Below are positions 51,846 through 60,744 of a DNA stretch of 64,000 bases, one piece after another. Source of the DNA: Paenibacillus faecis. GTDB taxonomy: Bacteria; Bacillota; Bacilli; Paenibacillales; Paenibacillaceae. Numbering within the stretch: position 1 is the first letter of the stretch; each line of letters begins with the position of its first letter. The stretch is taken from NCBI RefSeq assembly GCF_008084145.1, contig NZ_VSDO01000006.1:1-64000 (forward strand). The letters are read 5' to 3'. A program made the position numbers and the translations under genes. The notes below the pieces were generated by a model, which was not told the DNA's origin, searched no databases, and saw nothing but the letters and a program-made list of their open reading frames with translations.

Positions 51846-52547
51846 CCACCCGCTATGCGGGTGGAAGGATTGAGGGTTTGACCACTAAGACCATTCCGAT
51901 AAACTTGAGATGTTTAGGCTCAAGGAAAGGAATGGTCTTCCATGGCAACCAAGAGCTATAGCCTAGCTCACACAAAGTGGATGTGCAAATACCACATTGT
52001 ATTCACCCCGAAGTATAGACGGAAAGAGATTATAATCAAGTGAGAAAAGATCTGATTGAAATCTTCAAACGCTTATGTAAGTACAAAGGTGTAGAGATCA
52101 TAGAAGGTCATATGATGCCGGATCATGTACACATGTTGGTAGCGATCCCACCGAAGATTGCAGTCTCATCATTCATGGGATATCTAAAAGGAAAAAGTTC
52201 GCTAATGATCTTTGAGAAGCATGCCCAGCTCAAATATAAATACGGAAATCGAAAATTCTGGGCAGAAGGATATTATGTGAGTACGGTGGGTTTAAATGAA
52301 GCAACGGTAAGAAAGTACATTCGAGAACAAGAAGCACATGACCAAGCGGTAGAAAAGCTGAGTGTAAAAGAGTACGAAGATCCGTTCAGCAGCAACAGGA
52401 GCAAGAAGAAATAAACCAGTTTAACTGGTAAGTGAAAGTGACAAAAACACTGAGCCTGAACGGATTTGGGGTCAGGCTAGCGTCTTTAGGCGCAGTTTGG
52501 CAACAGGGGGTTATACCCCAAGAGCAAACCACCCGTTGGACGGGTGG
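51846..52547 (+). mobile_element. IS200-like insertion sequence
   Basis: A tnpA-type gene is bracketed by subterminal hairpins of nearly the same sequence: CCACCCGCTATGCGGGTGG (51846-51864) at the left end and CCACCCGTTGGACGGGTGG (52529-52547) at the right. IS200/IS605 elements have such end hairpins instead of inverted repeats. A TTGAATGAC-type cleavage site was not identified, so the exact borders are uncertain by about 20 bp. It sits inside a larger interspersed repeat that recurs without the IS at 59.2-59.65 kb. Confidence 0.85.
51942..52414 (+). pseudogene. tnpA: IS200-type TnpA transposase, frameshifted
   Basis: HUH-type Y1 transposase in two frames. Frame one from the ATG at 51942 encodes MATKSYSLAHTKWMCKYHIV followed by FTPKYRRKEIIIK and a stop. 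The second frame, from the GTG at 52040, continues with MRKDLIEIFKRLCKYKGVEI, the metal HUH motif in MMPDHVHMLV and catalytic Tyr in VRKYIREQEAH. Normal relatives read through KxxYNQVRKDL, so one or two bases near 52035 have been lost. Either inactive or dependent on frameshifting. Confidence 0.85.
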
Positions 52548-52573
52548 ATATGATTTAGTGATATGTCACATCC

Positions 52574-52855
52574 AAAGAGGCGCCTAGTGTGCTTCCAGGC
52601 TTCGAACTCCAAAAAGATGCAAATCTGCAGGTATTTCTGGCCGGTCCCCGCGGGAATTCTAAAAAAGATGCAAATCTGCAGGAATTTCCAGCGATTTTAG
52701 AGAAACGAGCCGGTTTCGTCGGAAATTCCTGCACATTTGCAGGTATTTAGAAATTTTGAGTCCAAACAGGAAAAAAGCATGCAGATATGCAGCAATTTTA
52801 TGTCATCAAGGTTGTGTGAAGGGGTGCTAGTAATAATCGCGCCCCTTCAGAGGGA
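52574..52855. repeat. CTGCAG-palindrome repeat element, locus 3 (long copy A)
   Basis: A copy of an element of about 290 bp also found at 59360-59650. It starts AAAGAGGCGCCTAG, contains units at 52618-52631, 52669-52682, 52728-52743 and about 52778-52793, and ends near GGGGTGCTAGTAATAATCGC and CCCCTTCAG. No coding potential seen. Confidence 0.85.
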
Positions 52856-53107
52856 GGCAAAAGCGGTAACGGCATAGTAGCTTGAACGTAGTGAAAGCAA
52901 GCGCCTTTAGACGCGAGACACGGGTAGTTTTGATTTAAATTTTTCATTTTGTGAATCCCGCTACAAAATGAAGACGAATTTTCTTTTACCATTAGATTTG
53001 TGAATAAGCCAAGAAAGGGGAGACGATGAGGAAGCCAGGAAAGCTCGCGGTTTAGGAAAAAAACTGGCCAAGTGTTACTAGGCAGCATGCATCTAAGGGA
53101 GGTAAAC

Positions 53108-53487
53108 ATGAGGAAAGCGGCAAAACTTGCGGTATGCATCATCTTAACGGGAACCATCCTGGCACAAATGGTACATCCGGTTCATGCCCAGCTCGACGGG
53201 ATCAAGGATCCTCCGGTCATGAATCGTTTATAAACAACCCTGAGGTTCCGCTCTTGCTACCGCCGATATCGGAAGGAAGCATATAAAGAAATATGCAGTT
53301 CACAAACCTCGCATGGGGCCCAGCCGGCCATGGCATTCTCGCTCCGCAACGATGGGTAGACGGGAAGTCTGGCGGGTAAACCATTAAAACCCCGGGCTAA
53401 AGCAACACATGCCGAAACGGCCGTAATGGTACTTCGCTTGTTGGAATACTCCGGTTTCATCGAGGTACCAAAACAACAGAAATAACA
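53108..53487 (+). pseudogene. S-layer-homology (SLH) protein remnant
   Basis: 53108-53233 encodes a complete signal peptide (MRKAAKLAVCIILTGTILAQ..VHAQ) and 15 further residues before a stop, with GGGAGG in front. From about 53345 another frame gives GKPLKPRAKATHAETAVMVL and RLLEYSGFIEVPKQQK*, the end of an SLH domain (the TRAE-like motif is THAE). Middle parts are missing or shifted, so a cell-surface protein gene has decayed. A partial second start copy, MRKPGKLAV*, lies 80 nt upstream (53024). The 250 bases before that hold no gene. Confidence 0.65.
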
Positions 53488-53492
53488 CGCAA

Positions 53493-53530
53493 GCAGCCTC
53501 GGGTGCATTCGCACTCGGGGCTGTTTATTA
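53493..53530 (+). terminator. Terminator after the SLH remnant
   Basis: AGCCTCGGGTGC-ATTC-GCACTCGGGGCT with G-T pairs, then GTTTATTAAATTTT. Confidence 0.7.
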
Positions 53531-53595
53531 AATTTTGGTGTGACAACACCTACTTTTTATACCGCGAATCGTTTGCACTTGGGAAAAAAGCCATT

Positions 53596-53799
53596 ATGAT
53601 GAAATATATAGCCCCTCAAAAATTTGTGGAGGATCATAAAGAAGAATTCGGACAAGTTCATAGAATTGAATGGAGTAAAAGGAGCCGTGGACGATGTATG
53701 GATCTGTATCAAAGAAAACGCTGGAACGAAAATCACAAACAATTAACGGGGATTCTGACAAAGGCTGCGGAGCATGAGAAGGCTGTCGAACTTTTTTAA
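53596..53799 (+). CDS. Hypothetical short ORF, possibly frameshifted
   Basis: The frame from ATG 53596 starts MMKYIAPQKFVEDHKEEFGQ and continues for 67 residues. After about 53672 an alternative frame (GAVDDVWICIKENAGTKITN then stop) looks more protein-like, hinting at a one-base slip. No clear ribosome site. The following 53800-54080 contains short, stop-ridden frames and no gene I can support. Confidence 0.3.
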   Translation: MMKYIAPQKFVEDHKEEFGQVHRIEWSKRSRGRCMDLYQRKRWNENHKQLTGILTKAAEHEKAVELF

Positions 53800-54088
53800 A
53801 TCAGCATGCCATGCTTCATTCCTCCAACATATCCCAGTCTGAATCTGAAACTCTAGAAGATGTCCTCCTGCAAAATTTGCCGTAAGCACAGTTCCGACGC
53901 TACCCCGCGGTTACCCCGGATACCCGTTTGGGGGAAAAAGACCTGGGCAGGCCTTGTGCTAATGCCGGCCACCCGGCACAATTTTGTCCATCTGAACAAG
54001 GCGATACGGATCAAGCGAAGGAAAAGTCAGTCAATCACGCCTTGACGTTGAGGCGTTTTAGATACTGGAATCAGAAAGGTTGAAGAGA

Positions 54089-54646
54089 GTGCCAACTTAT
54101 AAGGGCTTTTACGCAAAATATACGGACAGATATGTAACGGTTTACCAAGCGTTTAATCATCTCATTGCGGACGAAATCATGGATAAAAAAACATTCGGTC
54201 CTTCTTTTAAGTTGGATAGAATGACATGGATCAAGCCATCATTTTTATGGATGATGCATAGATCCGGCTGGGGAAGCAAAAACGACCAAGAAAGAATATT
54301 GTCCATCGACCTTTCCAGAGAAGGATTTGATTATATTTTATCCAAGGCGGTATTAACCAAATATAAACCTAAGATTCATGGATCGTCCGCCGAATGGAAA
54401 GCCATGTTGAGTGAGTCTGATGTGGTATGCCAATGGGATCCCGATCGAGATATTTACGGAAACAAACTGGATCGAAGAGCAATTCAACTCGGATTAAGAG
54501 GAGAAGCGGTGCAGAAATATGTAAACGATTGGATACATACGATTAATGACATTACAGATATGGTTCACGATTGCAAACGACAAATTAGCCACGGTTCATT
54601 TAATAGTGATTTATTACCTGTGGAGAGGGAATACCATACAAACTGA
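54089..54646 (+). CDS. DUF4291 domain protein
   Basis: About 185 aa, matching DUF4291: YVTVYQAFNHLIADEIMDKKTFGPSFKLDRMTWIKPSFLWMMHRSGWGSKNDQERILSIDLSREGFDYIL-type block over residues about 13-80, then WDPDRDIYGNKLDRRAIQLGLRGEAVQKY. Function unknown. The GTG at 54089 (AGAAAGG 9 nt upstream) is preferred over the TTG at 54080, which abuts that site. AT-rich relative to neighbours. Shares a bidirectional terminator with the convergent coat-protein gene. Confidence 0.85.
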   Translation: MPTYKGFYAKYTDRYVTVYQAFNHLIADEIMDKKTFGPSFKLDRMTWIKPSFLWMMHRSGWGSKNDQERILSIDLSREGFDYILSKAVLTKYKPKIHGSSAEWKAMLSESDVVCQWDPDRDIYGNKLDRRAIQLGLRGEAVQKYVNDWIHTINDITDMVHDCKRQISHGSFNSDLLPVEREYHTN

Positions 54647-54693
54647 CAAGCTGCAATGGAAATGAAAGTTGATGAGCCCCGTCATCCAACGAT

Positions 54694-54742
54694 AAAAAGA
54701 GCACCGCCGATGAAGAAGGAAACGTCCGGCCGTGCTCTTTTT
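54694..54742. terminator. Bidirectional terminator
   Basis: AAAAAGAGCAC..GTGCTCTTTTT encloses a CCGCCG/CCGGC inner region; serves DUF4291 (+) and the CotF-like gene (-). Confidence 0.85.
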
Positions 54743-54754
54743 CTATTCCCTTGT

Positions 54755-55243
54755 TTACATTCTCAAAGCGGCGGAAGCCATTTGGATGTCGTTGGCGAGC
54801 AGGTGCTCCAGGTTGTAGGAAGGATAGTAGCCGTTCGAGTACATGAAGTTAAACACTTTGGCATGAAGGGCTACGCCGGTATTCAGATGCCTCAGAAAGG
54901 TCTCGCGCAAGCTGGGGGTTGCCGTTTCCGTAATGGCGATCGCGTAGGTACGCACGGCCGTCTTGAAGAACCCGAGCAGGTTGGCCGCTTCAAAGGCCGT
55001 AGGATCCGGGAAGTGGCTGCGGTGCGCGGTTGGAGCCATAGGGTAAAACTTCAGCAGGTCCTTCAGATTTTGCTCCAGGACGCAGATTGTCTCTTCGTAA
55101 AGACAACGGAGGGTAGGATCTTGTATGGTCGGACATAGCTTTTTGAAGAGAACCAGATGCGACGATTGAAAGGCTACCAGTTCATGCAATTCCATCGTTT
55201 CATGCCAGGCCAAATGTTTGTGGGGCATGGGGTTTACGTTCAC
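54755..55243 (-). CDS. CotF-like spore coat protein
   Basis: A 162-aa helical protein of the Coat_F family. Residues about 8-60 (HLAWHETMELHELVAFQSSHLVLFKKL.. EETICVLEQNLKDLLKFYP) and 80-160 (NLLGFFKTAVRTYAIAITETATPSLRETFLRHLNTGVALHAKVFNFMYSNGYYPSYNLEHLLANDIQMA) show the paired helical hairpins and the YxSNGYYPxY signature of CotF-like proteins. Start chosen at GTG 55243 with TTGGAGTG about 9 nt before it; a longer frame upstream (to 55462) is AT-rich and not family-like. Likely assembled on the spore in the mother cell. Confidence 0.82.
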   Translation of the reverse strand: MNVNPMPHKHLAWHETMELHELVAFQSSHLVLFKKLCPTIQDPTLRCLYEETICVLEQNLKDLLKFYPMAPTAHRSHFPDPTAFEAANLLGFFKTAVRTYAIAITETATPSLRETFLRHLNTGVALHAKVFNFMYSNGYYPSYNLEHLLANDIQMASAALRM

Positions 55244-55430
55244 AATGTCACACTCCAAGTTTTTAGTTTGGAATATTCTATGCATTCGCCCAGAATTGGT
55301 GCGTGTATTAAATTTAAGTAACATATAAAATATTATGTAAACCAAAATAATCCGGTTATCCAAAATGACTTGGATTTGTCCGCTTTTCACTTTATCAGCA
55401 AACCTGATAGTTCCTATAAGATCATTCGAA

Positions 55431-55459
55431 TTGACCATTCTTTCAACCTGTGATAATTT
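55431..55459 (+). promoter_or_regulatory. Putative promoter of the cysJI operon
   Basis: TTGACC (55431-55436), 17-nt spacer, TAATTT (55454-55459). A TATAAT at 55468-55473 is an alternative -10. GGAATT (about 55489) downstream may belong to a CymR-type sulfur-control site, but this is weak. Confidence 0.45.
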
Positions 55460-55527
55460 CAAGATAGTATAATTCTGATCATATTAGTAGGAATTGAATT
55501 TACGGAAGTTTTTGTGAGGTGGATCTA

Positions 55528-57393
55528 TTGGAACTGCAGGTGACAAACAGCCCTTTTAATCAAGAGCAGGCGGAATTATTGAATCGATTGCTTCCTACGC
55601 TGAGCGAGCTTCAGCGGTTATGGCTTAGCGGATATCTTACGGCATTGCACGGCGGTGCCGCGACCGTCCCAGTCGGAACAGGGATACAACAAGCGGGAGG
55701 AGCGGCGGTGTCGGCTCAACCCGTTCCCGTCAAGGCGATCACCAAGGAGGTCACGGTCCTGTTTGGCTCCCAAACCGGAAACAGCAACGGACTGGCCAAA
55801 AAGCTGGCTAAACTGCTGCAAGAGCGCGGATTTTCGGTGCAGCTGACATCGATGGGCGATTTCAAACCGAATACGTTAAAAAAGATCGAAAATCTGTTCA
55901 TCGTCGTGAGCACGCATGGAGATGGGGAGCCGCCGGACAGCGCCATCCCGTTTTATGAGTTTCTGCACAGCAAGAGAGCGCCGCAACTGGAAGGGACCCG
56001 CTACTCAGTGCTGGCTTTGGGCGATACGTCTTACGAATTCTTCTGCCAGACCGGCAAAGACTTTGATAAGCGGTTGGCCGAATTGGGCGCCAAGGCGATC
56101 GTGCCGCGCGTCGACTGCGATGTCGATTTCGAAGAACCGGCCTCGGCTTGGATGAGCCAGGTCGTTACCGCGTTGACCGACTCGGCCGCACAAGAAGTAG
56201 GGCCTCCGCAAACGGGTGCGGCCATCGGCTCCGCTCCTTCGCTCGCGGTCAGCGATGCCGAACCGGCGTATTCGCGCAGCCGTCCTTTCCAAGCCGAGGT
56301 GCTGGAAAACCTGAACCTGAACGGCCGCGGTTCCGAGCGGGAGACCCGCCACTTGGAAATTTCGCTGGAAGGTTCGAATCTCCGTTACGAACCCGGTGAC
56401 AGCCTGGGCGTATATCCGCAAAACCATCCCCAGCTCGTGGATGAGCTGATCGAAGCGGCCGGCTGGAAGGCGGACGAAATCGTAACGCTTGGCAAAACGG
56501 GGGAGACCGCGCCGCTTCGCGAAGCGCTGCTGCGCCAATACGAAATCACGGTGTTAACGAAGCCGCTGGTCACGCAAATTGCCGAATTGAGCGGGAACAC
56601 CGGATTGAAGGAACTGATTGAACCGGAACAAGCCGAGAAATTGAAGGCTTATCTTCAAGATAGAGATTTGCTGGATTTGATCCGGGATTTCGGCTTGAAG
56701 GGGATCTCCGCGGCCGAGCTCACCGGACTGCTGCGGAAAATTCCCCCGCGGCTGTACTCCATCGCGAGCAGCCAGAAAGCCGTGCCGGATGAAGTGCATA
56801 TCACGGTCCGGGCGGTGCGCTATGAGGCGAACGGCCGCAACCGTTACGGAGTTTGCTCGGTTCAACTGGCGGAGCGTCTTGCGCCGGGCGATTCACTCCC
56901 CGTGTTCATTCAGCACAACCCGAATTTCAAGCTGCCGGAGAATCCGGAGACGCCGATTATCATGATCGGGCCGGGAACCGGGGTCGCTCCCTTCCGCGCC
57001 TTCCTGAGCGAACGCGAGGAGACGGGAGCTACCGGTAAAACCTGGCTGTTCTACGGCGATCAACGTTTCTCCACGGATTTTCTGTACCAGGTGGAATGGC
57101 AGCGCTGGTTGAAGGAGGGCGTTCTGACCCGGATGGATGTCGCTTTTTCCCGCGATAGCGAGCAAAAGGTGTATGTTCAGCACCGGATGCTCGAGAAGAG
57201 CCGGGAGCTGTATGCATGGCTTCAAGACGGCGCCGCGGTTTACATTTGCGGTGACGAGAAGAAGATGGCCCACGACGTGCATGCCGCACTGACGGCTATT
57301 TTGGAACGCGAGGGCGGATTGAGTCCTGAAGAGGCTTCGGAGTATCTGACCCGCATGCAGCAGCAAAAACGTTACCAGCGGGATGTTTATTAA
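55528..57393 (+). CDS. cysJ: Sulfite reductase [NADPH] flavoprotein alpha subunit
   Basis: A 621-aa diflavin reductase passing electrons from NADPH through FAD and FMN to CysI for sulfite-to-sulfide reduction. Begins MELQVTNSPFNQEQAELLNR, as in B. subtilis CysJ, which fixes the TTG at 55528 (GAGGTG 9 nt upstream) over a GTG at 55519. FMN domain (about 75-215): VLFGSQTGNSNGLAKKLA, STHGDGEPPDSA, LGDTSYEFFC. FAD domain: YEPGDSLGVYP, RLYSIASSQ, YGVCSVQLAERL. NADPH domain: MIGPGTGVAPFRAFL, YICGDEKKMAHDVHAAL. It precedes cysI by 43 nt. Confidence 0.95.
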   Translation: MELQVTNSPFNQEQAELLNRLLPTLSELQRLWLSGYLTALHGGAATVPVGTGIQQAGGAAVSAQPVPVKAITKEVTVLFGSQTGNSNGLAKKLAKLLQERGFSVQLTSMGDFKPNTLKKIENLFIVVSTHGDGEPPDSAIPFYEFLHSKRAPQLEGTRYSVLALGDTSYEFFCQTGKDFDKRLAELGAKAIVPRVDCDVDFEEPASAWMSQVVTALTDSAAQEVGPPQTGAAIGSAPSLAVSDAEPAYSRSRPFQAEVLENLNLNGRGSERETRHLEISLEGSNLRYEPGDSLGVYPQNHPQLVDELIEAAGWKADEIVTLGKTGETAPLREALLRQYEITVLTKPLVTQIAELSGNTGLKELIEPEQAEKLKAYLQDRDLLDLIRDFGLKGISAAELTGLLRKIPPRLYSIASSQKAVPDEVHITVRAVRYEANGRNRYGVCSVQLAERLAPGDSLPVFIQHNPNFKLPENPETPIIMIGPGTGVAPFRAFLSEREETGATGKTWLFYGDQRFSTDFLYQVEWQRWLKEGVLTRMDVAFSRDSEQKVYVQHRMLEKSRELYAWLQDGAAVYICGDEKKMAHDVHAALTAILEREGGLSPEEASEYLTRMQQQKRYQRDVY

Positions 57394-57436
57394 GAAGCAA
57401 GTTCCCTAAGGACCCGCGAGAGGAGAGACTTGGAGC

Positions 57437-59158
57437 ATGTCAGAAAATAATTTGATGTCGCCAAACAGTGCCCCGCACAGCGACGTGGAAGATATTAAAA
57501 TCCGCAGCAACTACCTGAGGGGGAAATTGGCGGAAGTCCTGGAAGACCGCATTACGGCTTCGATTCCCGAAGACGAAAACCGCTTGATGAAATTTCACGG
57601 AAGCTATATGCAGGATGACCGGGACTTGCGGAATGAACGGAAAAAGCAGAAACTGGAGCCGGCTTATCAGTTCATGCTGCGCGTCCGCGCCCCGGGCGGT
57701 GTCGTCACGCCGGATCAATGGCTGATGATGGACCGGATCTCGCAAGCCTACGGCAACGGAACGATCCGGTTGACCACGCGGCAGTCTTTTCAGCTGCACG
57801 GCGTTTTAAAATGGAATATGAAGAAGACGATTCAGGAAGTGCATCAGTCGATGCTGACCACGCTGGCGGCTTGCGGCGACGTGAACCGGAACGTCATGTG
57901 TAACCCGAATCCGCACCAGTCGGAAATTCATGCGGAAGTCTATCAATGGGCATGCCGTTTAAGCGAGCATTTGGAGCCGCAAACCCGCGCGTACCATGAA
58001 ATTTGGCTGGATGGGGAAAAGGTGGCGGAAAGTCCGGACGGCGTCGAACAAGAGCCGATTTACGGCAAGGTTTATTTGCCGCGGAAATTCAAAATCGGCT
58101 TGGCTGTCCCGCCTTCGAATGACGTGGACGTCTTTTCGCAGGACCTGGGCTTTATTGCGATTGTGGAAGACGGCAAGCTGGCCGGTTTCAATGTCGCCGT
58201 CGGCGGCGGTATGGGCATGACGCATGGCGACGTAAAGACTTACCCGCAAATCGCGCAGGTCATCGGCTTCTGCACGCCGGAGCAGGTGATTGAAGTCGCC
58301 GAGAAGACCGTGACCATACAGCGGGATTACGGCGATCGTTCGGTCCGGAAACACGCCCGGTTTAAATACACGATCGACGACCGCGGCATCGACTGGTTTA
58401 TCGCGGAGCTGACCCGGCGGACGGGGTGGGAGCTGGAGCCCGCGAAGGCTTACTATTTCGAGAATCACGGCGACCGTTACGGCTGGGTAAAAGGCTCCGG
58501 CGGCAAATGGCATTTCACGCTGTTTATCGAGAACGGCCGGATCAAGGACGATCCCGATTATCCTTTAATGACGGGGCTGCGTGAAATCGCGAAGCTGCAT
58601 ACCGGGGATTTTCGTCTGACGGCCAATCAAAATTTGATCATTGCCAATGTGACCAGCGCCAAGAAAAAGAAGCTCGAAGAGCTGATCGGCAAATTCGGTC
58701 TCACGGATGGGGCGCGCTACACTTCACTGCGGCGGAATTCGATGGCTTGCGTGGCGCTGCCGACCTGCGGCCTTGCGATGGCGGAGTCCGAACGGTATTT
58801 GCCCACTCTGCTGGACAAAGTGGAGAAGCTGCTGGAAGAGAACGGCCTGCGCGAGGAAGAGATCGTAATCCGGATGACCGGCTGCCCGAACGGCTGCGCA
58901 CGGCCGGCGCTGGCGGAGCTTTCTTTTATCGGCAAAGCGCCCGGAAAGTACAATATGTATCTCGGCGGCGGCTTTGCGGGCGAAAGGCTGAACAAGCTGT
59001 ACAAGGAAAATATCGGGGAGACCGAAATTTTGGACTCCTTACAGGAATTATTTGCCCGTTACGCAAAAGAACGGCATGAAGGCGAGCATTTCGGCGATTT
59101 TACGATCCGTGCCGGGTACGTGAAAGAAGTTCGGGCGGGGCAGGATTTTCACGCGTAA
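57437..59158 (+). CDS. cysI: Sulfite reductase hemoprotein beta subunit
   Basis: A 573-aa siroheme/[4Fe-4S] sulfite reductase. Duplicated ferredoxin-like and catalytic repeats: FMLRVRAPGGVVTPDQWLMM, RLTTRQSFQLHGVLKWN, GDVNRNVMCNPNP, VGGGMGMTHG, then DFRLTANQNLIIANV. The cluster/siroheme Cys ligands are C438 and C444 (CVALPTCGLAMAE) and C483 and C487 (MTGCPNGCARP). AGGAGAG lies 9 nt before the ATG. Second gene of the cysJI operon for assimilatory sulfate reduction, followed by a terminator. Confidence 0.96.
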   Translation: MSENNLMSPNSAPHSDVEDIKIRSNYLRGKLAEVLEDRITASIPEDENRLMKFHGSYMQDDRDLRNERKKQKLEPAYQFMLRVRAPGGVVTPDQWLMMDRISQAYGNGTIRLTTRQSFQLHGVLKWNMKKTIQEVHQSMLTTLAACGDVNRNVMCNPNPHQSEIHAEVYQWACRLSEHLEPQTRAYHEIWLDGEKVAESPDGVEQEPIYGKVYLPRKFKIGLAVPPSNDVDVFSQDLGFIAIVEDGKLAGFNVAVGGGMGMTHGDVKTYPQIAQVIGFCTPEQVIEVAEKTVTIQRDYGDRSVRKHARFKYTIDDRGIDWFIAELTRRTGWELEPAKAYYFENHGDRYGWVKGSGGKWHFTLFIENGRIKDDPDYPLMTGLREIAKLHTGDFRLTANQNLIIANVTSAKKKKLEELIGKFGLTDGARYTSLRRNSMACVALPTCGLAMAESERYLPTLLDKVEKLLEENGLREEEIVIRMTGCPNGCARPALAELSFIGKAPGKYNMYLGGGFAGERLNKLYKENIGETEILDSLQELFARYAKERHEGEHFGDFTIRAGYVKEVRAGQDFHA

Positions 59159-59186
59159 TTAATCATATTAATTAAATGGATATATA

Positions 59187-59226
59187 CAGGACAGTCCTTA
59201 TGTAGTGCGGGGCTGTCCTGTTTTGT
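59187..59226 (+). terminator. Terminator of cysJI
   Basis: CAGGACAG..CTGTCCTG hairpin, then TTTTG. Confidence 0.85.
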
Positions 59227-59230
59227 TTAG

Positions 59231-59266
59231 GGCTTTAGCCAGTTGAGCTCGCGAAGCGTGCGAAAG
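59231..59266. repeat. GGCTTTAGCCAGTTGAG repeat, second copy
   Basis: The sequence GGCTTTAGCCAGTTGAG followed by a GCGTGCGAAA-like stretch and an A run matches 51804-51840. Both copies lie directly after operon terminators and before a long CTGCAG element. Confidence 0.75.
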
Positions 59267-59359
59267 AAAAAAACAGCTAATGGGATCGTGATCATAGGAG
59301 TGTTCAAGTTACTATGTATTACGAAGGCTAAAGGTGGCTTAATGGCTAATCGAAGTGGA

Positions 59360-59650
59360 ATGTCACATAAAAAGAGGCGCCTAGAGTGCTTCCAAACTCC
59401 CAACTCCAAAAAGATGCAAATCTGCAGGTATTTAAGTCGATTCCCGAGGGAATGCGAAAATAGATGCAAATCTGCAGGCATTTCCAGAGATTTTAGAGAA
59501 ACGAGCCGGTTTCGTCAAAAATTCCTGCAGATTTGCAGGAATTTTAAAATTTGGGGCCCCGAACAAGAAAAAAACATGCACATACGCAGGAATTCAATGT
59601 TACCAAGGTTGCTGAAAGGGGACTAGTAATAATCGCACCCCTTCAGGGGG
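59360..59650. repeat. CTGCAG-palindrome repeat element, locus 4 (long copy B)
   Basis: Aligns by eye along its length with 52574-52855: AAAGAGGCGCCTAG start, units at 59415-59428, 59465-59478, 59524-59539 and about 59574-59588, an identical ATTTTAGAGAAACGAGCCGG block, and the CTAGTAATAATCGC end. It abuts the 3' end of the YitT-type gene. Confidence 0.87.
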
Positions 59651-59655
59651 AGACA

Positions 59656-60528
59656 CTAGGGCTTGGGTCTCGCGAAGCGCCCCACAATTTCCGTGGACTG
59701 CACCACGTTCATAAAGGCCTGGGGATCGGTCTGCAGCACGGTTTTTCGGACGCTGGCCAACTCGTAACGGGTCGTTACGGTCATCAGGGTATAGTTTTCT
59801 TGTTCACTGTAACCGCCCTCCGAATGGATGCAGGTAATCCCGTGATGGAGCTTGCGGAGTTGACACAGCATTTGGTCTTTATGCTTCGTAATAATGAAGC
59901 AGGTCACCTTGATGTGCCCGACATGGATCATGTCGACCACTTTGCCTTTGACGAAGGTGGACAGCATCGAATACAGGGCCAGATCCCAGCTCTGAAAAAA
60001 ACCGAGGGCCAGGATGACGGCTCCGTTCATCAGGAACAGAATATTACCCATAGGAACGTCCCGGGTACGCGTCACGATCGAGCCGAGGATATCGAAACCG
60101 CCGGTGGAACCGCCGGCCCGCAGGGAGAACCCGATGCCCGCCGCCGAAATAATCCCTCCGAATACGGCCGCCAAAATGGGGTCTTTGGTGATTTGGATGA
60201 CGGGAATCAGCTCCATAAACCAAGTCGTGCCGATGACGGAAATACAGCTCAGAACGATATATCTGCGTCCCACCGACTTCCATCCCCAAATGATAAGCGG
60301 GATATTTAAGACGAAGAAAACGTAGGATATATTCCATCCCGTAATATACCCGATGATGGAAGCGACCCCCGTCACACCGCCGGACAAAAGCTGGTGGGGA
60401 ATCAGGAATAAGTTTAGACCGGCGGCCACCAGCAGAGCGGATAAGAGGATCACCCCCACTTCCTGCATCGGTTTAAGTGAAGCTTTGAGCGGTTTGTTTA
60501 TGAACGGAGCAACCGAATTTCGATTCAT
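59656..60528 (-). CDS. YitT family (DUF2179) membrane protein
   Basis: A 290-aa protein with about five N-terminal helices (residues about 20-190; GLNLFLIPHQLLSGGVTGVASIIGY, GIGFSLRAGGSTGGFDIL) and a C-terminal cytoplasmic DUF2179 ligand-binding domain (CQLRKLHHGITCIHSEGGYSEQENYTLMTVTTRYELASVRKTV-type block). Function unknown; common in Bacillales in several paralogues. The start MNRNSVAPF at 60528 has a GAAGG site; an extra eight-codon upstream frame is less likely. The stop codon lies 6 nt from repeat copy B. Confidence 0.9.
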   Translation of the reverse strand: MNRNSVAPFINKPLKASLKPMQEVGVILLSALLVAAGLNLFLIPHQLLSGGVTGVASIIGYITGWNISYVFFVLNIPLIIWGWKSVGRRYIVLSCISVIGTTWFMELIPVIQITKDPILAAVFGGIISAAGIGFSLRAGGSTGGFDILGSIVTRTRDVPMGNILFLMNGAVILALGFFQSWDLALYSMLSTFVKGKVVDMIHVGHIKVTCFIITKHKDQMLCQLRKLHHGITCIHSEGGYSEQENYTLMTVTTRYELASVRKTVLQTDPQAFMNVVQSTEIVGRFARPKP

Positions 60529-60744
60529 GACCAAGCCTTCTTTTCTCAACAATTTTTGGCTATAAAAAAATATTATCGGTTTAAATTATCTTTTTTATCA
60601 CCATATCAGACTATGACAAATGTATCATTTTGAATCAAGCTTCGTTTATCCTTGTTTTGGGGCGTTTTTTCACAATAAGCTCGTTTCATCTTGACTAATT
60701 AGCGGTAATCTTGTAATTTAGCTATAAATTGCATGAAATCCCAA

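Noticed and set aside
53860..54045. 61-aa Arg/Pro-rich ORF
   Set aside because: No ribosome site, no family resemblance, and the surrounding 280 bp looks like decayed DNA.
55244..55462. N-terminal extension of the CotF-like protein by about 70 residues
   Set aside because: The extension is AT-rich promoter-like DNA; the family begins near the HLAWHETMELHEL segment and a ribosome site supports GTG at 55243.
55460..55500. CymR operator before cysJ
   Set aside because: Only a GGAATT core and AT-rich flanks are visible; too little to call a site.
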